A stretch of 64,000 nt of DNA from Mycobacterium paraterrae (GTDB taxonomy: Bacteria; Actinomycetota; Actinomycetes; Mycobacteriales; Mycobacteriaceae): positions 1,116,001-1,180,000 of the forward strand of contig NZ_CP092488.2 in assembly GCF_022430545.2 (NCBI RefSeq). The letters run 5' to 3'. The notes beneath the pieces were generated by a model. That model was not told the origin of the DNA, ran no database searches, and saw only the letters and a program-made list of their open reading frames with translations. The position numbers were made by a program, and so were the translations under genes. This document shows positions 1-6,916 of the stretch, piece by piece. The first letter of the stretch is position 1. Each line of letters starts with the position of its first letter.

Positions 1-336
1 TTGCAGGGCGCCGACATCGACAACTACCTGATCCTGACTCAGAAGGGTGGCACCTGCGTGCTGACCGCAATCGGGAGCCTGGTCGACAACAACGTCCAGC
101 TGAACCTGGCGATGCTCACCCTGATGCAGAAGAACCTGCAGGGCACCATCTTTGGTGGCGGCAACCCGCAGTACGACATCCCGCAGCTGCTGTCGATGTA
201 CAAGGCCGGCAAGCTCAACCTCGACGACATGATCACCCGCCAGTACAAGCTGGAGCAGATCAACGACGGGTACAAGGACATGTTGGACGGCAAGAACATT
301 CGCGGTGTCATCCGCTTCACCGACGCCGACCGGTAA
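1..336 (+). CDS. adhB: NDMA-dependent-type zinc alcohol dehydrogenase, C-terminal part (AdhB-like, truncated by window edge)
   Basis: Only the last 111 residues are in the window; the reading frame is open to base 1 and the true start lies upstream. The segment is the end of the Rossmann domain and the C-terminal substructure of a medium-chain zinc alcohol dehydrogenase: a hydrophobic strand plus GGG turn (FGGGNPQYDIP), then the ITRQYKLEQINDGY tail and the IRGVIRF end typical of actinobacterial mycothiol/NDMA-dependent alcohol dehydrogenases. Zinc ligands are not in view. Position next to a Rv0760c-like gene matches Mtb adhB (Rv0761c), which is the basis for the symbol. It could be another family paralogue. 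Probably followed in the same transcript by the genes at 431-2164. Confidence 0.75.
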   Translation: MQGADIDNYLILTQKGGTCVLTAIGSLVDNNVQLNLAMLTLMQKNLQGTIFGGGNPQYDIPQLLSMYKAGKLNLDDMITRQYKLEQINDGYKDMLDGKNIRGVIRFTDADR

Positions 337-352
337 CTCTTGGGAGTCCCGT

Positions 353-409
353 CGAGTGGCCACTTATGACACGAGATTCGACGAAAACCGTGCCAAGACT
401 GGCCACTCG
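353..409. repeat. Long-loop inverted repeat between adhB and the SnoaL-like gene
   Basis: CGAGTGGCCA (353-362) is perfectly complementary to TGGCCACTCG (400-409), separated by 37 nt. Each arm contains the self-complementary core TGGCCA. It fills most of the 94-nt gap between two co-directional genes, ending about 20 nt before the next ATG. It could be an attenuator hairpin or a two-site operator; the sequence alone does not decide. Confidence 0.45.
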
Positions 410-430
410 GCGGACAGATAGGAGATCAGG

Positions 431-856
431 ATGTCCGCCGAAACCGCTGAGAAGTCACCCGCGCTGGCCGCGTCCCAGTCGTCCTGGCGTTGCGTCCAGG
501 CTCACGACCGGGAGGGCTGGCTGGCCCTGATGGCTGACGACGTGGTGGTCGAGGATCCGATCGGTAAGTCCGTGACGAACCCCGACGGCACCGGCGTGCG
601 GGGCAAGGACGGCGTCGCGCAGTTCTACGACACCAACATCGCCGCCAACAACCTGACCATCACGTGCGAGGAGACGTTTCCGTCGAGCGACCCGAACGAA
701 GTCGCGCATATCTTGGTGCTGGACAGCAAGTTCGACAACGGAATCACCAGCAGCGTGCGGGGCGTGTTCACCTACCGGGTCAACGACGCGGGGCTGATCG
801 CGAACATGCGGGGCTACTGGCACCTCGACATGATGAAGTTCGGTCAGCAGGAGTGA
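431..856 (+). CDS. SnoaL/NTF2-like ketosteroid-isomerase-fold protein (Rv0760c homologue)
   Basis: A 141-aa single-domain protein of the NTF2/ketosteroid-isomerase fold. Typical features are WLALMADDVVVEDPIG near the N-terminus (the cone-fold helix and first strand) and a C-terminal beta-sheet ending in MRGYWHLDMMKF. No signal peptide or membrane segment. In Mtb the corresponding protein, Rv0760c, has a delta5-3-ketosteroid isomerase fold and binds steroid-like ligands, but its physiological reaction is unsettled. It lies 94 nt after adhB and its stop overlaps the start of the next SDR (GTGA), so the three genes are probably co-transcribed. ATG at 431 is preceded by GGAG about 10 nt upstream. 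Confidence 0.85.
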   Translation: MSAETAEKSPALAASQSSWRCVQAHDREGWLALMADDVVVEDPIGKSVTNPDGTGVRGKDGVAQFYDTNIAANNLTITCEETFPSSDPNEVAHILVLDSKFDNGITSSVRGVFTYRVNDAGLIANMRGYWHLDMMKFGQQE

Positions 857-1722
857 CCCCCTTGCTCGCCGGCCGCGGCGCGGTCGTGGTCGGCGGGTCA
901 CGCGGCATCGGCGCGGCCGTCGCGGCATTGCTTGCCCAGCATGGCGCGGGCGTGGTGGTCAACGGACGCGACGCGGAGGCCGCTCGCTCGACGGCTGAGT
1001 CCATCACCGCAGCGGGCGGACAGGCCGTCGCGCATCCCGGTTCTCCGTCCGACCAGTGCATCGCTGAGTCGTTGGTGGACAACTGCGTTGACGAGTTCGG
1101 CGGCATCCATATCCTGATCAACTGCGCGGGAATCGCCGAACCTGCCGGCTCGTCCATCCTCGATATCAGTGCGGGTCAATTCGCCGAATTGATTGACGCC
1201 CACCTGGGTACAGTGTTCGCGACCTGTCGCGCGGCAGTCCCGAAGATGGTCGCGCAGGGCGCCGGCAGCATCGTCAACAGCAGTTCGTTCGCATTCCTCG
1301 GTGACTACGGTGGCACCGGCTACCCGGCCGGCAAGGGGGCGGTCAACAGCCTGACCCTGGCGATCGCCGCCGAAGTCAAGGAGCACGGGGTGCGGGCCAA
1401 CGTAGTCTGCCCCGGCGCCAAGACGCGGTTGTCGACCGGCCCGGGCTACGTCGAGCACATCACCGAGCTGAACCGCAGGGGCTTGCTGGACGACGTTTCG
1501 ATGCAAGGTTCGCTCGACGTCGCCTCACCGGACTACGCCGCGCCCACGTACGTCTTTCTCGCCAGCGACCTCGCCAACCATCTCACAGGCGAAATCTTGG
1601 CCGCCGCAGGTGGTTTCGTGGGCAGGTTTCCCAAAGCGATGCCGGATCTCGTCGGCTTTCGGGATCATCACGACTCGCCGCCCTGGACGGTCGCCGAGCT
1701 GTCGGCGATGTTCGCCGATTGA
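853..1722 (+). CDS. Short-chain dehydrogenase/reductase
   Basis: A 289-aa classical SDR. The GTG start overlaps the previous stop (GTGA), indicating translational coupling. The NAD(P)-binding glycine motif is GGSRGIGA (residues 14-21), the structural NCAG motif is near residue 90, and the catalytic pair is Tyr157/Lys161 (YPAGK) with serines at 143-145. The substrate is not evident; the neighbours (alcohol dehydrogenase, steroid-isomerase-fold protein) suggest a hydroxyl/ketone conversion on a lipophilic substrate. In Mtb I recall Rv0760c directly next to Rv0759c with no SDR between them, so this gene looks like an insertion into, or a loss from, the conserved block. Confidence 0.85.
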   Translation: MTPLLAGRGAVVVGGSRGIGAAVAALLAQHGAGVVVNGRDAEAARSTAESITAAGGQAVAHPGSPSDQCIAESLVDNCVDEFGGIHILINCAGIAEPAGSSILDISAGQFAELIDAHLGTVFATCRAAVPKMVAQGAGSIVNSSSFAFLGDYGGTGYPAGKGAVNSLTLAIAAEVKEHGVRANVVCPGAKTRLSTGPGYVEHITELNRRGLLDDVSMQGSLDVASPDYAAPTYVFLASDLANHLTGEILAAAGGFVGRFPKAMPDLVGFRDHHDSPPWTVAELSAMFAD

Positions 1723-1753
1723 GCGATTGGCTGAGGCTCATATGCTGGAGCCC

Positions 1754-2164
1754 ATGTCGACAATCTTCACCAAGATCATCAACGGCGAACTGCCCGGGCG
1801 GTTCGTGTACGAAGACGACGAGGTCGTCGCCTTCCTGACCATCGAGCCGATGACCCAGGGGCACACGCTGGTGGTGCCGCGCGCCGAGATCGATCAATGG
1901 CAGGCGGTCGACCGGGCTGTGTTCGCCAAGGTGATGTCGGTCGCGCAGCTGATCGGCAAGGCGGTCACCCTGGCATTCGACGCCGACCGGGCCGGGTTGA
2001 TCATCGCCGGGCTCGAGGTTCCGCACCTGCACGTACACGTCTTCCCGGCGAAAAGCCTCAGCGACTTCGGCTTCGCAAACGTCGACCGCAATCCGTCTCC
2101 GGAATCACTCGACGAGGCCCAGTCGAAAATCACCGCGGCGTTGGTTGCTTTGACAACGCGCTGA
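1754..2164 (+). CDS. HIT-family nucleotide hydrolase/transferase (Rv0759c homologue)
   Basis: A 136-aa HIT-domain protein. The N-terminus (STIFTKIINGELPG...VYEDDEVVAF) and the catalytic histidine triad HLHVHVF are those of the Hint branch, which hydrolyses AMP-lysine or related phosphoramidates. Homologues start at MSTIF, so ATG 1754 is chosen; an in-frame ATG at 1742, with GAGG 5 nt upstream, would add four residues. It ends in a 35-nt tail-to-tail overlap with the small membrane-protein gene on the other strand, so there is no room for a conventional terminator. Position beside phoPR matches Mtb Rv0759c. Confidence 0.9.
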   Translation: MSTIFTKIINGELPGRFVYEDDEVVAFLTIEPMTQGHTLVVPRAEIDQWQAVDRAVFAKVMSVAQLIGKAVTLAFDADRAGLIIAGLEVPHLHVHVFPAKSLSDFGFANVDRNPSPESLDEAQSKITAALVALTTR

Positions 2165-2438
2165 TCAGTTCCGTTCGCGGTAGTGGGTTCAGCTGCGAAT
2201 GCCACGCTACGACAAGCCATACGGGGATAGGCACCAAGGGAACCCATACGTGCGGGACGGTTTCGGGCCTGGTCGCCCACGCCGCCCCTACGACGGTCGA
2301 GTAGGCCACCAGAATGCTGATCAGCGAAAGGGAATGTCCCAGAATGCTTTGCACCTCGGTGCGTTCGGCCTCGAAGAGGGCGGCAATCGCCGGCACGGAG
2401 TCCTCGCCGTCGATGAAGCCGTCGTGAGGAGTCGTCAT
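2130..2438 (-). CDS. Small two-helix membrane protein encoded directly after phoR
   Basis: A 102-aa protein whose ATG (2438) lies 5 nt after the phoR stop on the same strand, so it is almost certainly the third gene of the phoP-phoR transcript. Residues 1-30 are acidic and soluble (repeated Glu/Asp), followed by two hydrophobic stretches around residues 34-55 (SLISILVAYSTVVGAAW) and 63-80 (WVPLVPIPVWLVVAW) joined by a short loop, and a short basic tail. I recognise no domain. By position it could be an accessory or modulator of the PhoR sensor, but this is inference only. The tail overlaps the HIT gene by 35 nt on the opposite strand. Confidence 0.7.
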   Translation of the reverse strand: MTTPHDGFIDGEDSVPAIAALFEAERTEVQSILGHSLSLISILVAYSTVVGAAWATRPETVPHVWVPLVPIPVWLVVAWHSQLNPLPRTELISALSKQPTPR

Positions 2439-2443
2439 CGCGC

Positions 2444-3880
2444 TTAGGGGACGAGGGCTACCGGTGCGGCCACGTCGGTGATGCGCGGCAAGCTGACGAC
2501 AAAGCGGCAGCCCTGGCCGGGGGCCGTCGTCACGTTCACCGTTCCGCCGTGAGCCTGCACCAGCGAATCGACGATCGAGAGTCCTAGGCCACTGCCACCG
2601 CTGCTTCGCGCCCGCGAGGAGTCGGTGCGATAGAACCGTTCGAAAATTCGCAGAGCGTCCTGCTCACTCATGCCAGGGCCTTCGTCGACGACTTCTAGGA
2701 TGGTGTCCTCGGCGGTGGTTCCGACCCGCACGGTGATGCCGGCGGTCTCCGGAGTGTGCTGCAGGGCATTGGCCATCAGGTTGCCGAGAACCTGTCGCAG
2801 CCGTGCCTCGTCGCCCAGCGCTTCGGGCGTACCGGGACCATCGATGACCTCGACGGAAATCGAGCGTTCGGGCGAGACGGCCCGCGCGTCGTGCACCGCG
2901 TCGGTTGCCAAAGCCAGCAGATCCACCCGCTTGCGCTCGATCGGACGTTGCGCGTCCAGTCGCGCCAGCAGCAGCAGGTCGTCGATGAGAAGTCCCATCC
3001 GGCGTGACTCGCTCTCGATGCGTGACATCACCATCTCCATGTCGCGCGCCGCGCCCTGGCGGTACAACTCGGCGAAACCGCGCATCGTGGTCAGCGGCGT
3101 GCGCAATTCGTGGCTGGCGTCGGTGATGAAGCGGCGCATCCGATCTTCGGAGATCCCCGCCTGCTGCGCCGAGTACTCCGACGACGCCAGCGCCCGCTGG
3201 ATCTGGGCGAGCATACCGTTGAGCGCCGCGGATAATCGACCGACTTCGGTGCGCGAATCACGTTCGGGCACACGGCGATCCAACTGACCGGCGGCGATCG
3301 CCGCCGCGGTCTGCTCGACCTCGATCAGCGGTTCCAGGCTGCGGTGGACCACCCACGACGCGACCAGACCCAGGATCAACAGCACCGCCACACCGATGCC
3401 GAGTTGCAACCAGGCCAGTGAACGTACGGTGTGCTGGATCTCGGACAGGTCGTAGGCGACGGTCACCAACCGGTTGGGCCCCCGCATCGAGACGACTCGC
3501 CACTGCACGCCCGAGTTGTCCACCGACCCGACCGTCGTCGGCTCGGGCCCGACGTCGTTGTTGGCCGGCAGGACCGGTTCGGCGTGACGGTCATTGATCA
3601 CCGTGTTGCCCCGCCCGTCAGCCGTCAGGCTACGCACGTAGAAGTTCGACGGCGGCCGGTCGAGGTTGGCGCCGTGCGGGATCTTCAGCGCACCCTTCGG
3701 AGCCTGCGCCCAACCCCGTGACGCCTCTTCGAGAGTTTGATCGGCTCGGGCGATCAGATGTTGGCGCAGAATCGACGTCACCGCGATCCCGGAGGCGGTC
3801 AGCCCGCACGCCACCAGTAGCAGGGTGGCCGCGACCAATGCGACGCGCAGCGGCAGTTCGATCCGGAAAGGTCGCGCCAT
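2444..3880 (-). CDS. phoR: Sensor histidine kinase PhoR
   Basis: A 478-aa membrane histidine kinase. Transmembrane helix 1 spans about 14-36; an extracytoplasmic sensor domain runs to about 153, including the conserved NNDVG segment; helix 2 is about 155-178. HAMP follows at 180-232, then the HisKA H-box ASHELRTPLTT with phospho-acceptor His257, and an HATPase domain with N-box NLMANALQHTP, DEGPGM and GGSGLGLSIV motifs. ATG 3880 was chosen because homologous PhoR starts MAR..RIELPLR; an upstream in-frame start would overlap phoP. Its partner phoP ends 4 nt upstream. In mycobacteria PhoPR controls complex lipids, ESX-1 export and pH adaptation. Confidence 0.96.
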   Translation of the reverse strand: MARPFRIELPLRVALVAATLLLVACGLTASGIAVTSILRQHLIARADQTLEEASRGWAQAPKGALKIPHGANLDRPPSNFYVRSLTADGRGNTVINDRHAEPVLPANNDVGPEPTTVGSVDNSGVQWRVVSMRGPNRLVTVAYDLSEIQHTVRSLAWLQLGIGVAVLLILGLVASWVVHRSLEPLIEVEQTAAAIAAGQLDRRVPERDSRTEVGRLSAALNGMLAQIQRALASSEYSAQQAGISEDRMRRFITDASHELRTPLTTMRGFAELYRQGAARDMEMVMSRIESESRRMGLLIDDLLLLARLDAQRPIERKRVDLLALATDAVHDARAVSPERSISVEVIDGPGTPEALGDEARLRQVLGNLMANALQHTPETAGITVRVGTTAEDTILEVVDEGPGMSEQDALRIFERFYRTDSSRARSSGGSGLGLSIVDSLVQAHGGTVNVTTAPGQGCRFVVSLPRITDVAAPVALVP

Positions 3881-3884
3881 CCGA

Positions 3885-4601
3885 CTAACGAGGCTCCCGC
3901 AGCACGTAGCCAACCCCACGTAGCGTGTGCAGCAGACGCTTCTCCCCCGTGTCGATCTTGCGGCGCAGATAGGACACGTAGGACTCGACGACATTCACGT
4001 CGCCGCCGAAGTCGTAGCGCCACACGTGATCCAGAATTTTCGGCTTGCTCAGGACAGTGCCGGCGTTGATCACGAAATAGCGCAACAGCGTGAACTCAGT
4101 GGGCGACAACGAAACCGGCTGACCCGCCTTCCACACCTCGTGGGTGTCTTCGTCAATCTCGATGTCGGCGAACGTCAACCGGGCATTGTGGTTCTCGCTC
4201 GCACCTTTCCCGGTGCGCCGCAGGATCACTCGCAACCGTGCCACGACCTCTTCGAGGCTGAACGGTTTGGTGACATAGTCGTCACCCCCGAGCGTCAGGC
4301 CGGCGATCTTGTCCTGCAACGAGTCGCGGGCGGTGAGAAACAGCGCGGGAGCGTCGATGCCGTCGGCGCGCAGCCGGCGCAGCACCCCGAAGCCGTCCAT
4401 GCCTGGCATCATCACGTCGAGGATCACCGCGTCCGGTTTGACGTCGCGAGCCAGATCGAGAGCGGACGCACCGTTGGTCGCCGTGTGGACTTCGAAGCCT
4501 TGGAATTTGAGGCTTACCGATAACAGCTCGACGATGTTGTCTTCGTCGTCGACGACGAGAACGCGTGCCTCTGGTGCTGCTTCGTGCATGGCTGCTGACA
4601 T
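3885..4601 (-). CDS. phoP: Response regulator PhoP (OmpR family)
   Basis: A 238-aa two-domain regulator nearly identical to mycobacterial PhoP as I recall it. The receiver domain (residues 12-130) has the acidic pair VVDDE, phospho-acceptor Asp62 in VILDVMMPG, and the switch Lys in DDYVTKPFS. A linker leads to a winged-helix domain (140-238) with the recognition segment DVNVVESYVSYLRRKID and terminal VGYVLREPR. ATG 4601 is used; an internal ATG at 4589 is also possible. It is first in the phoP-phoR-small membrane protein operon and divergent from the repeat protein at 4730. Candidate autoregulatory repeats lie just upstream. Confidence 0.97.
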   Translation of the reverse strand: MSAAMHEAAPEARVLVVDDEDNIVELLSVSLKFQGFEVHTATNGASALDLARDVKPDAVILDVMMPGMDGFGVLRRLRADGIDAPALFLTARDSLQDKIAGLTLGGDDYVTKPFSLEEVVARLRVILRRTGKGASENHNARLTFADIEIDEDTHEVWKAGQPVSLSPTEFTLLRYFVINAGTVLSKPKILDHVWRYDFGGDVNVVESYVSYLRRKIDTGEKRLLHTLRGVGYVLREPR

Positions 4602-4623
4602 GACGTCAATTCCCCCCTATGTA

Positions 4624-4652
4624 GCTGACAAATGTCTGCATACCGGCTGTGG
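4624..4652. promoter_or_regulatory. Candidate PhoP-box repeats upstream of phoP
   Basis: Read on the minus strand, CCACAGC, ATGCAGA and TGTCAGC start exactly 11 nt apart, 23-51 nt before the phoP ATG. The outer two match 6/7 and 5/7 of the TCACAGC half-site known for Mtb PhoP, which binds direct repeats with 11-bp period; the middle one matches only 3/7. Autoregulation of phoP is established in Mtb; the assignment here is by pattern only. Confidence 0.45.
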
Positions 4653-4729
4653 CCGCACTGAGAGTTTGTTGGACGGCGATCCAGGGCCAACGACCACGGG
4701 ATTTGTCCAGAGCTGAATACACTCGGGGG

Positions 4730-5473
4730 ATGAACTTGGGCAAGAGCCTGGTGGACCTCGCCACTGCGCCGATGCGCGTCGGACTCGCCGCCGCCGACGC
4801 CGGGCTCGGCATCGCAACGACCGCGCTCGGCGTGGCACACCGCAGCCTCGGCGACACGCCCACCGTGGCCGGCTCCAACGCGGTGGCACACATGCTCGGT
4901 ATCGACGACGCGATGGCCAGGGCCAATCGGCTGGCGCGGTTGCTGGACGAGGATGCGCCGCTCGGACGGGCGATTGCCCCCGACGGGCCGATCGATCGCC
5001 TGCTGCGCCCAGGCGGGGTGGTCGACATGCTGACCTCGGACGGCGGCCTGCTCGACCGGTTGACCGCCGAGGGCGGCGGCCTCGAGCGGGCGCTGAAGCC
5101 GGGCGGACTGGTGGACCAGTTGACCGCCGACGACGGGCTGATCGAGCGGGTGCTCGCGGAGGACGGCTTGGCAGATCGGCTGCTGTCCGAGGGCGGTCTG
5201 ATCGACAAGCTGACCGCGCGCAACGGCCCCCTGGAACAACTGGCCGACGTCGCTGACACCCTCGCCCGGCTGACGCCCGGCATGGAGGCCCTGGAGCCGG
5301 CGATCGCAACTCTGCAGGACGCGGTGATGTCGTTGACTTTGGTGGTCAACCCGTTGAGCAACATCGCCGAGCGGATCCCGCTGCCGGGTCGGCGCCCGGG
5401 CCGGCGTTCGCCGAGCCGGACCGTGCGTTCCCAACGCGTGATCGACCATGAGAGCTCGGCCCAGGACGAGTGA
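4730..5473 (+). CDS. Decapeptide-repeat protein of unknown function (Rv0756c homologue)
   Basis: A 247-aa soluble protein without signal peptide or membrane segment. Residues 83-172 are nine consecutive 10-residue repeats with consensus x-x-G-G-L-[LIV]-[DE]-R-L-[LT], for example RPGGVVDMLT, SDGGLLDRLT, ADDGLIERVL and SEGGLIDKLT. The N-terminal 70 residues are Ala/Gly-rich and amphipathic; the C-terminal 40 are basic (RRPGRRSPSR). The regular leucines suggest a short solenoid or coiled assembly, but no function is known to me. It is divergent from phoP, as Rv0756c is in Mtb. ATG 4730 (GGGGG 3-8 nt upstream) begins the conserved sequence; the longer frame to 4649 is unlikely to be translated. 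Confidence 0.85.
   Translation: MNLGKSLVDLATAPMRVGLAAADAGLGIATTALGVAHRSLGDTPTVAGSNAVAHMLGIDDAMARANRLARLLDEDAPLGRAIAPDGPIDRLLRPGGVVDMLTSDGGLLDRLTAEGGGLERALKPGGLVDQLTADDGLIERVLAEDGLADRLLSEGGLIDKLTARNGPLEQLADVADTLARLTPGMEALEPAIATLQDAVMSLTLVVNPLSNIAERIPLPGRRPGRRSPSRTVRSQRVIDHESSAQDE
4976..5245 (+). repeat. Nine 30-bp coding repeats (decapeptide array)
   Basis: The 270 bases encode nine in-register 10-aa units. The DNA is clearly periodic at 30 nt, with a recurring ggcgg/cgacgg block at each Gly-Gly turn, but copies have diverged, so protein selection rather than recent slippage maintains it. Confidence 0.8.
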
Positions 5474-5499
5474 CCCGTTAGGCTGGCCGGGTTACACCG

Positions 5500-5571
5500 G
5501 CCTCCTTAGCTCAGTGGTAGAGCAACGCTCTTGTAAAGCGTAGGTCGTCAGTTCAATCCTGACAGGGGGCT
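5500..5571 (+). tRNA. tRNA-Thr (anticodon TGT)
   Basis: A cloverleaf can be drawn directly. Acceptor GCCTCCT (5500-5506) pairs with AGGGGGC (5564-5570) with one G-U pair. The D-arm contains AGCTCAGTGGTAGAGC; the anticodon stem-loop ACGCT-CTTGTAA-AGCGT carries TGT; the T-arm is GTCAG-TTCAATC-CTGAC; the discriminator is U. No CCA is encoded. It sits 27 nt after the repeat protein gene and 22 nt before the next ORF, at the point where the phoPR-type gene order ends. Confidence 0.95.
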
Positions 5572-5593
5572 CTCAGTAAATGGAGGACTTCCC

Positions 5594-6046
5594 ATGACGC
5601 ACCGTCGCCTAGCGTGGGCGCTCGCCGCCGCGCTGTTGGTCGCCCTCATTCCGATCGCGGCCCACGCCGACCCGTCAGTGCCGCCAGGTCAACCGGTGAA
5701 GTGTGTGAGCAACACCCAGAAAGGCAAGCAGGTCCTGGTTCCTTGCGATCTGCTCAATGCCGGCGCCAACTTCCCGCCGGGCTATCGCTGCCCTCCGCCG
5801 CTCGAGCAGTACACGCAGGATGTGCAGGATTGGTGCGGGGTGGGGCCGGGGCTTGGAACTCCACCGCCGGGCGCGGCCCCACCGGCGCCTCCCACCAGCC
5901 CGACGAGTCCGACCAGCCCGACCAGCCCATCAAAGCCGTCAACATCTGCGACGACGACCACAACCACGACCACCACGACGGCCCCGTCGAGCGGAACCAC
6001 AACGACCACAACCACAACGACGACGAGTCCGACTCGAACGCCATGA
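5594..6046 (+). CDS. Secreted Thr/Pro/Ser-rich small protein
   Basis: A 150-aa protein with GGAGG 8 nt before its ATG. Residues 1-25 form a Sec signal peptide with an Ala-rich core and AHA cleavage motif. The mature part has a compact segment (about 26-85) with four cysteines (KCVSN, VPCDL, RCPPP, DWCGV), probably two disulfides, followed by a low-complexity tail of PPAPPTSPTSPTSP and long Thr runs (about 90-150). Such tails are common in mycobacterial exported, O-mannosylated proteins. No known domain was recognised; the function is unknown. The Thr codons (ACG/ACC/ACA) make the region look repetitive at DNA level. Confidence 0.75.
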   Translation: MTHRRLAWALAAALLVALIPIAAHADPSVPPGQPVKCVSNTQKGKQVLVPCDLLNAGANFPPGYRCPPPLEQYTQDVQDWCGVGPGLGTPPPGAAPPAPPTSPTSPTSPTSPSKPSTSATTTTTTTTTTAPSSGTTTTTTTTTTSPTRTP

Positions 6047-6121
6047 CGGTGACAGTGCAGCGTTGCCGGGCCTGTTGATTGCCGTCGACTTCCGTAGGCA
6101 GTCCGTTGCTAGTCTTTCGCG

Positions 6122-6871
6122 ATGGTCCGGCATTGTTGCGCCTTGCTGCAGGTCGGCGTCACTGCGCTGATCGCGGCTTCCCCCGGCGCACCGACCGCTT
6201 CAGCAGTGCCCAACCTCGCCGGGATGACCGTGTTCATCGACCCCGGCCACAACGGGGCTCAGGACGCCTCGATCACCCGGCAGGTTCCCAATGGCCGTGG
6301 CGGAACGAAGGATTGCGACACCAGCGGCACGGCGACGGCCGACGGTTATCCAGAGCATGCCTTCACGTGGGACGTCGCACTCGACCTACAGGCGGCGCTG
6401 AGTCAGATGGGCGTGCGGACGCAGATGTCGCGCGACAACGACGGTTCCGTCGGCCCCTGCGTCGATCAGCGGGCCGCGTTGGCGAACGCGATGCACCCCG
6501 ATGCCGTCGTGAGCATCCACGCTGACGGGGGCCCGCCATCAGGTCGAGGTTTTCACGTCAACTACTCGAGCCCGCCGGTCGACGATGTGCAAGCCGGTCC
6601 CGCGGTCCGATTGGCGCAATCGATGCGGGACGCGCTGGCAACGGCCGGGATGCAGCCGTCGACCTACATCGGGTCCAACGGGCTCTACGGCCGCCCCGAC
6701 CTGGCCGGGCTGAACCTCGCCCAAAACCCCGCTGTCTTAATCGAATTAGGCAATATGAAAAACAGCGACGAAGCCGCAAAGATGAAGAGTCCCGAGGGAC
6801 GCGCCGCCTATGCCGCAGCGGTTACGCAGGGCGTCGTGGCTTACCTCGGCCACCAGGCCTCGCCCAGTTAG
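6122..6871 (+). CDS. ami1: N-acetylmuramoyl-L-alanine amidase, Ami1-like (Rv3717 family)
   Basis: A 249-aa amidase_3 zinc hydrolase that cleaves the lactyl-Ala bond between MurNAc and the stem peptide. A signal peptide (about 1-28, ending TASA) directs export. Zinc ligands are recognisable as His43 (DPGHNG), Glu78 (PEHAFTW) and His133 (SIHADGG), with spacing identical to that of Mtb Rv3717; the catalytic Glu is in VLIELGNM near the C-terminus. Like Rv3717 it has no cell-wall-binding domain. The start ATG 6122 encodes the signal peptide directly. It is monocistronic in appearance, about 75 nt after the secreted protein. In Mtb this gene is not near phoPR, so the location differs. Confidence 0.9.
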   Translation: MVRHCCALLQVGVTALIAASPGAPTASAVPNLAGMTVFIDPGHNGAQDASITRQVPNGRGGTKDCDTSGTATADGYPEHAFTWDVALDLQAALSQMGVRTQMSRDNDGSVGPCVDQRAALANAMHPDAVVSIHADGGPPSGRGFHVNYSSPPVDDVQAGPAVRLAQSMRDALATAGMQPSTYIGSNGLYGRPDLAGLNLAQNPAVLIELGNMKNSDEAAKMKSPEGRAAYAAAVTQGVVAYLGHQASPS

Positions 6872-6916
6872 CGCTCAGCGCTTTACAGATCGGACGGATT
6901 TTGTAACGATTCCCCA

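Noticed and set aside
5890..6043. Possible short tandem repeat/CRISPR-like array
   Set aside because: Periodicity comes from codons for Thr/Pro/Ser runs; no spacers and no repeat unit of fixed length.
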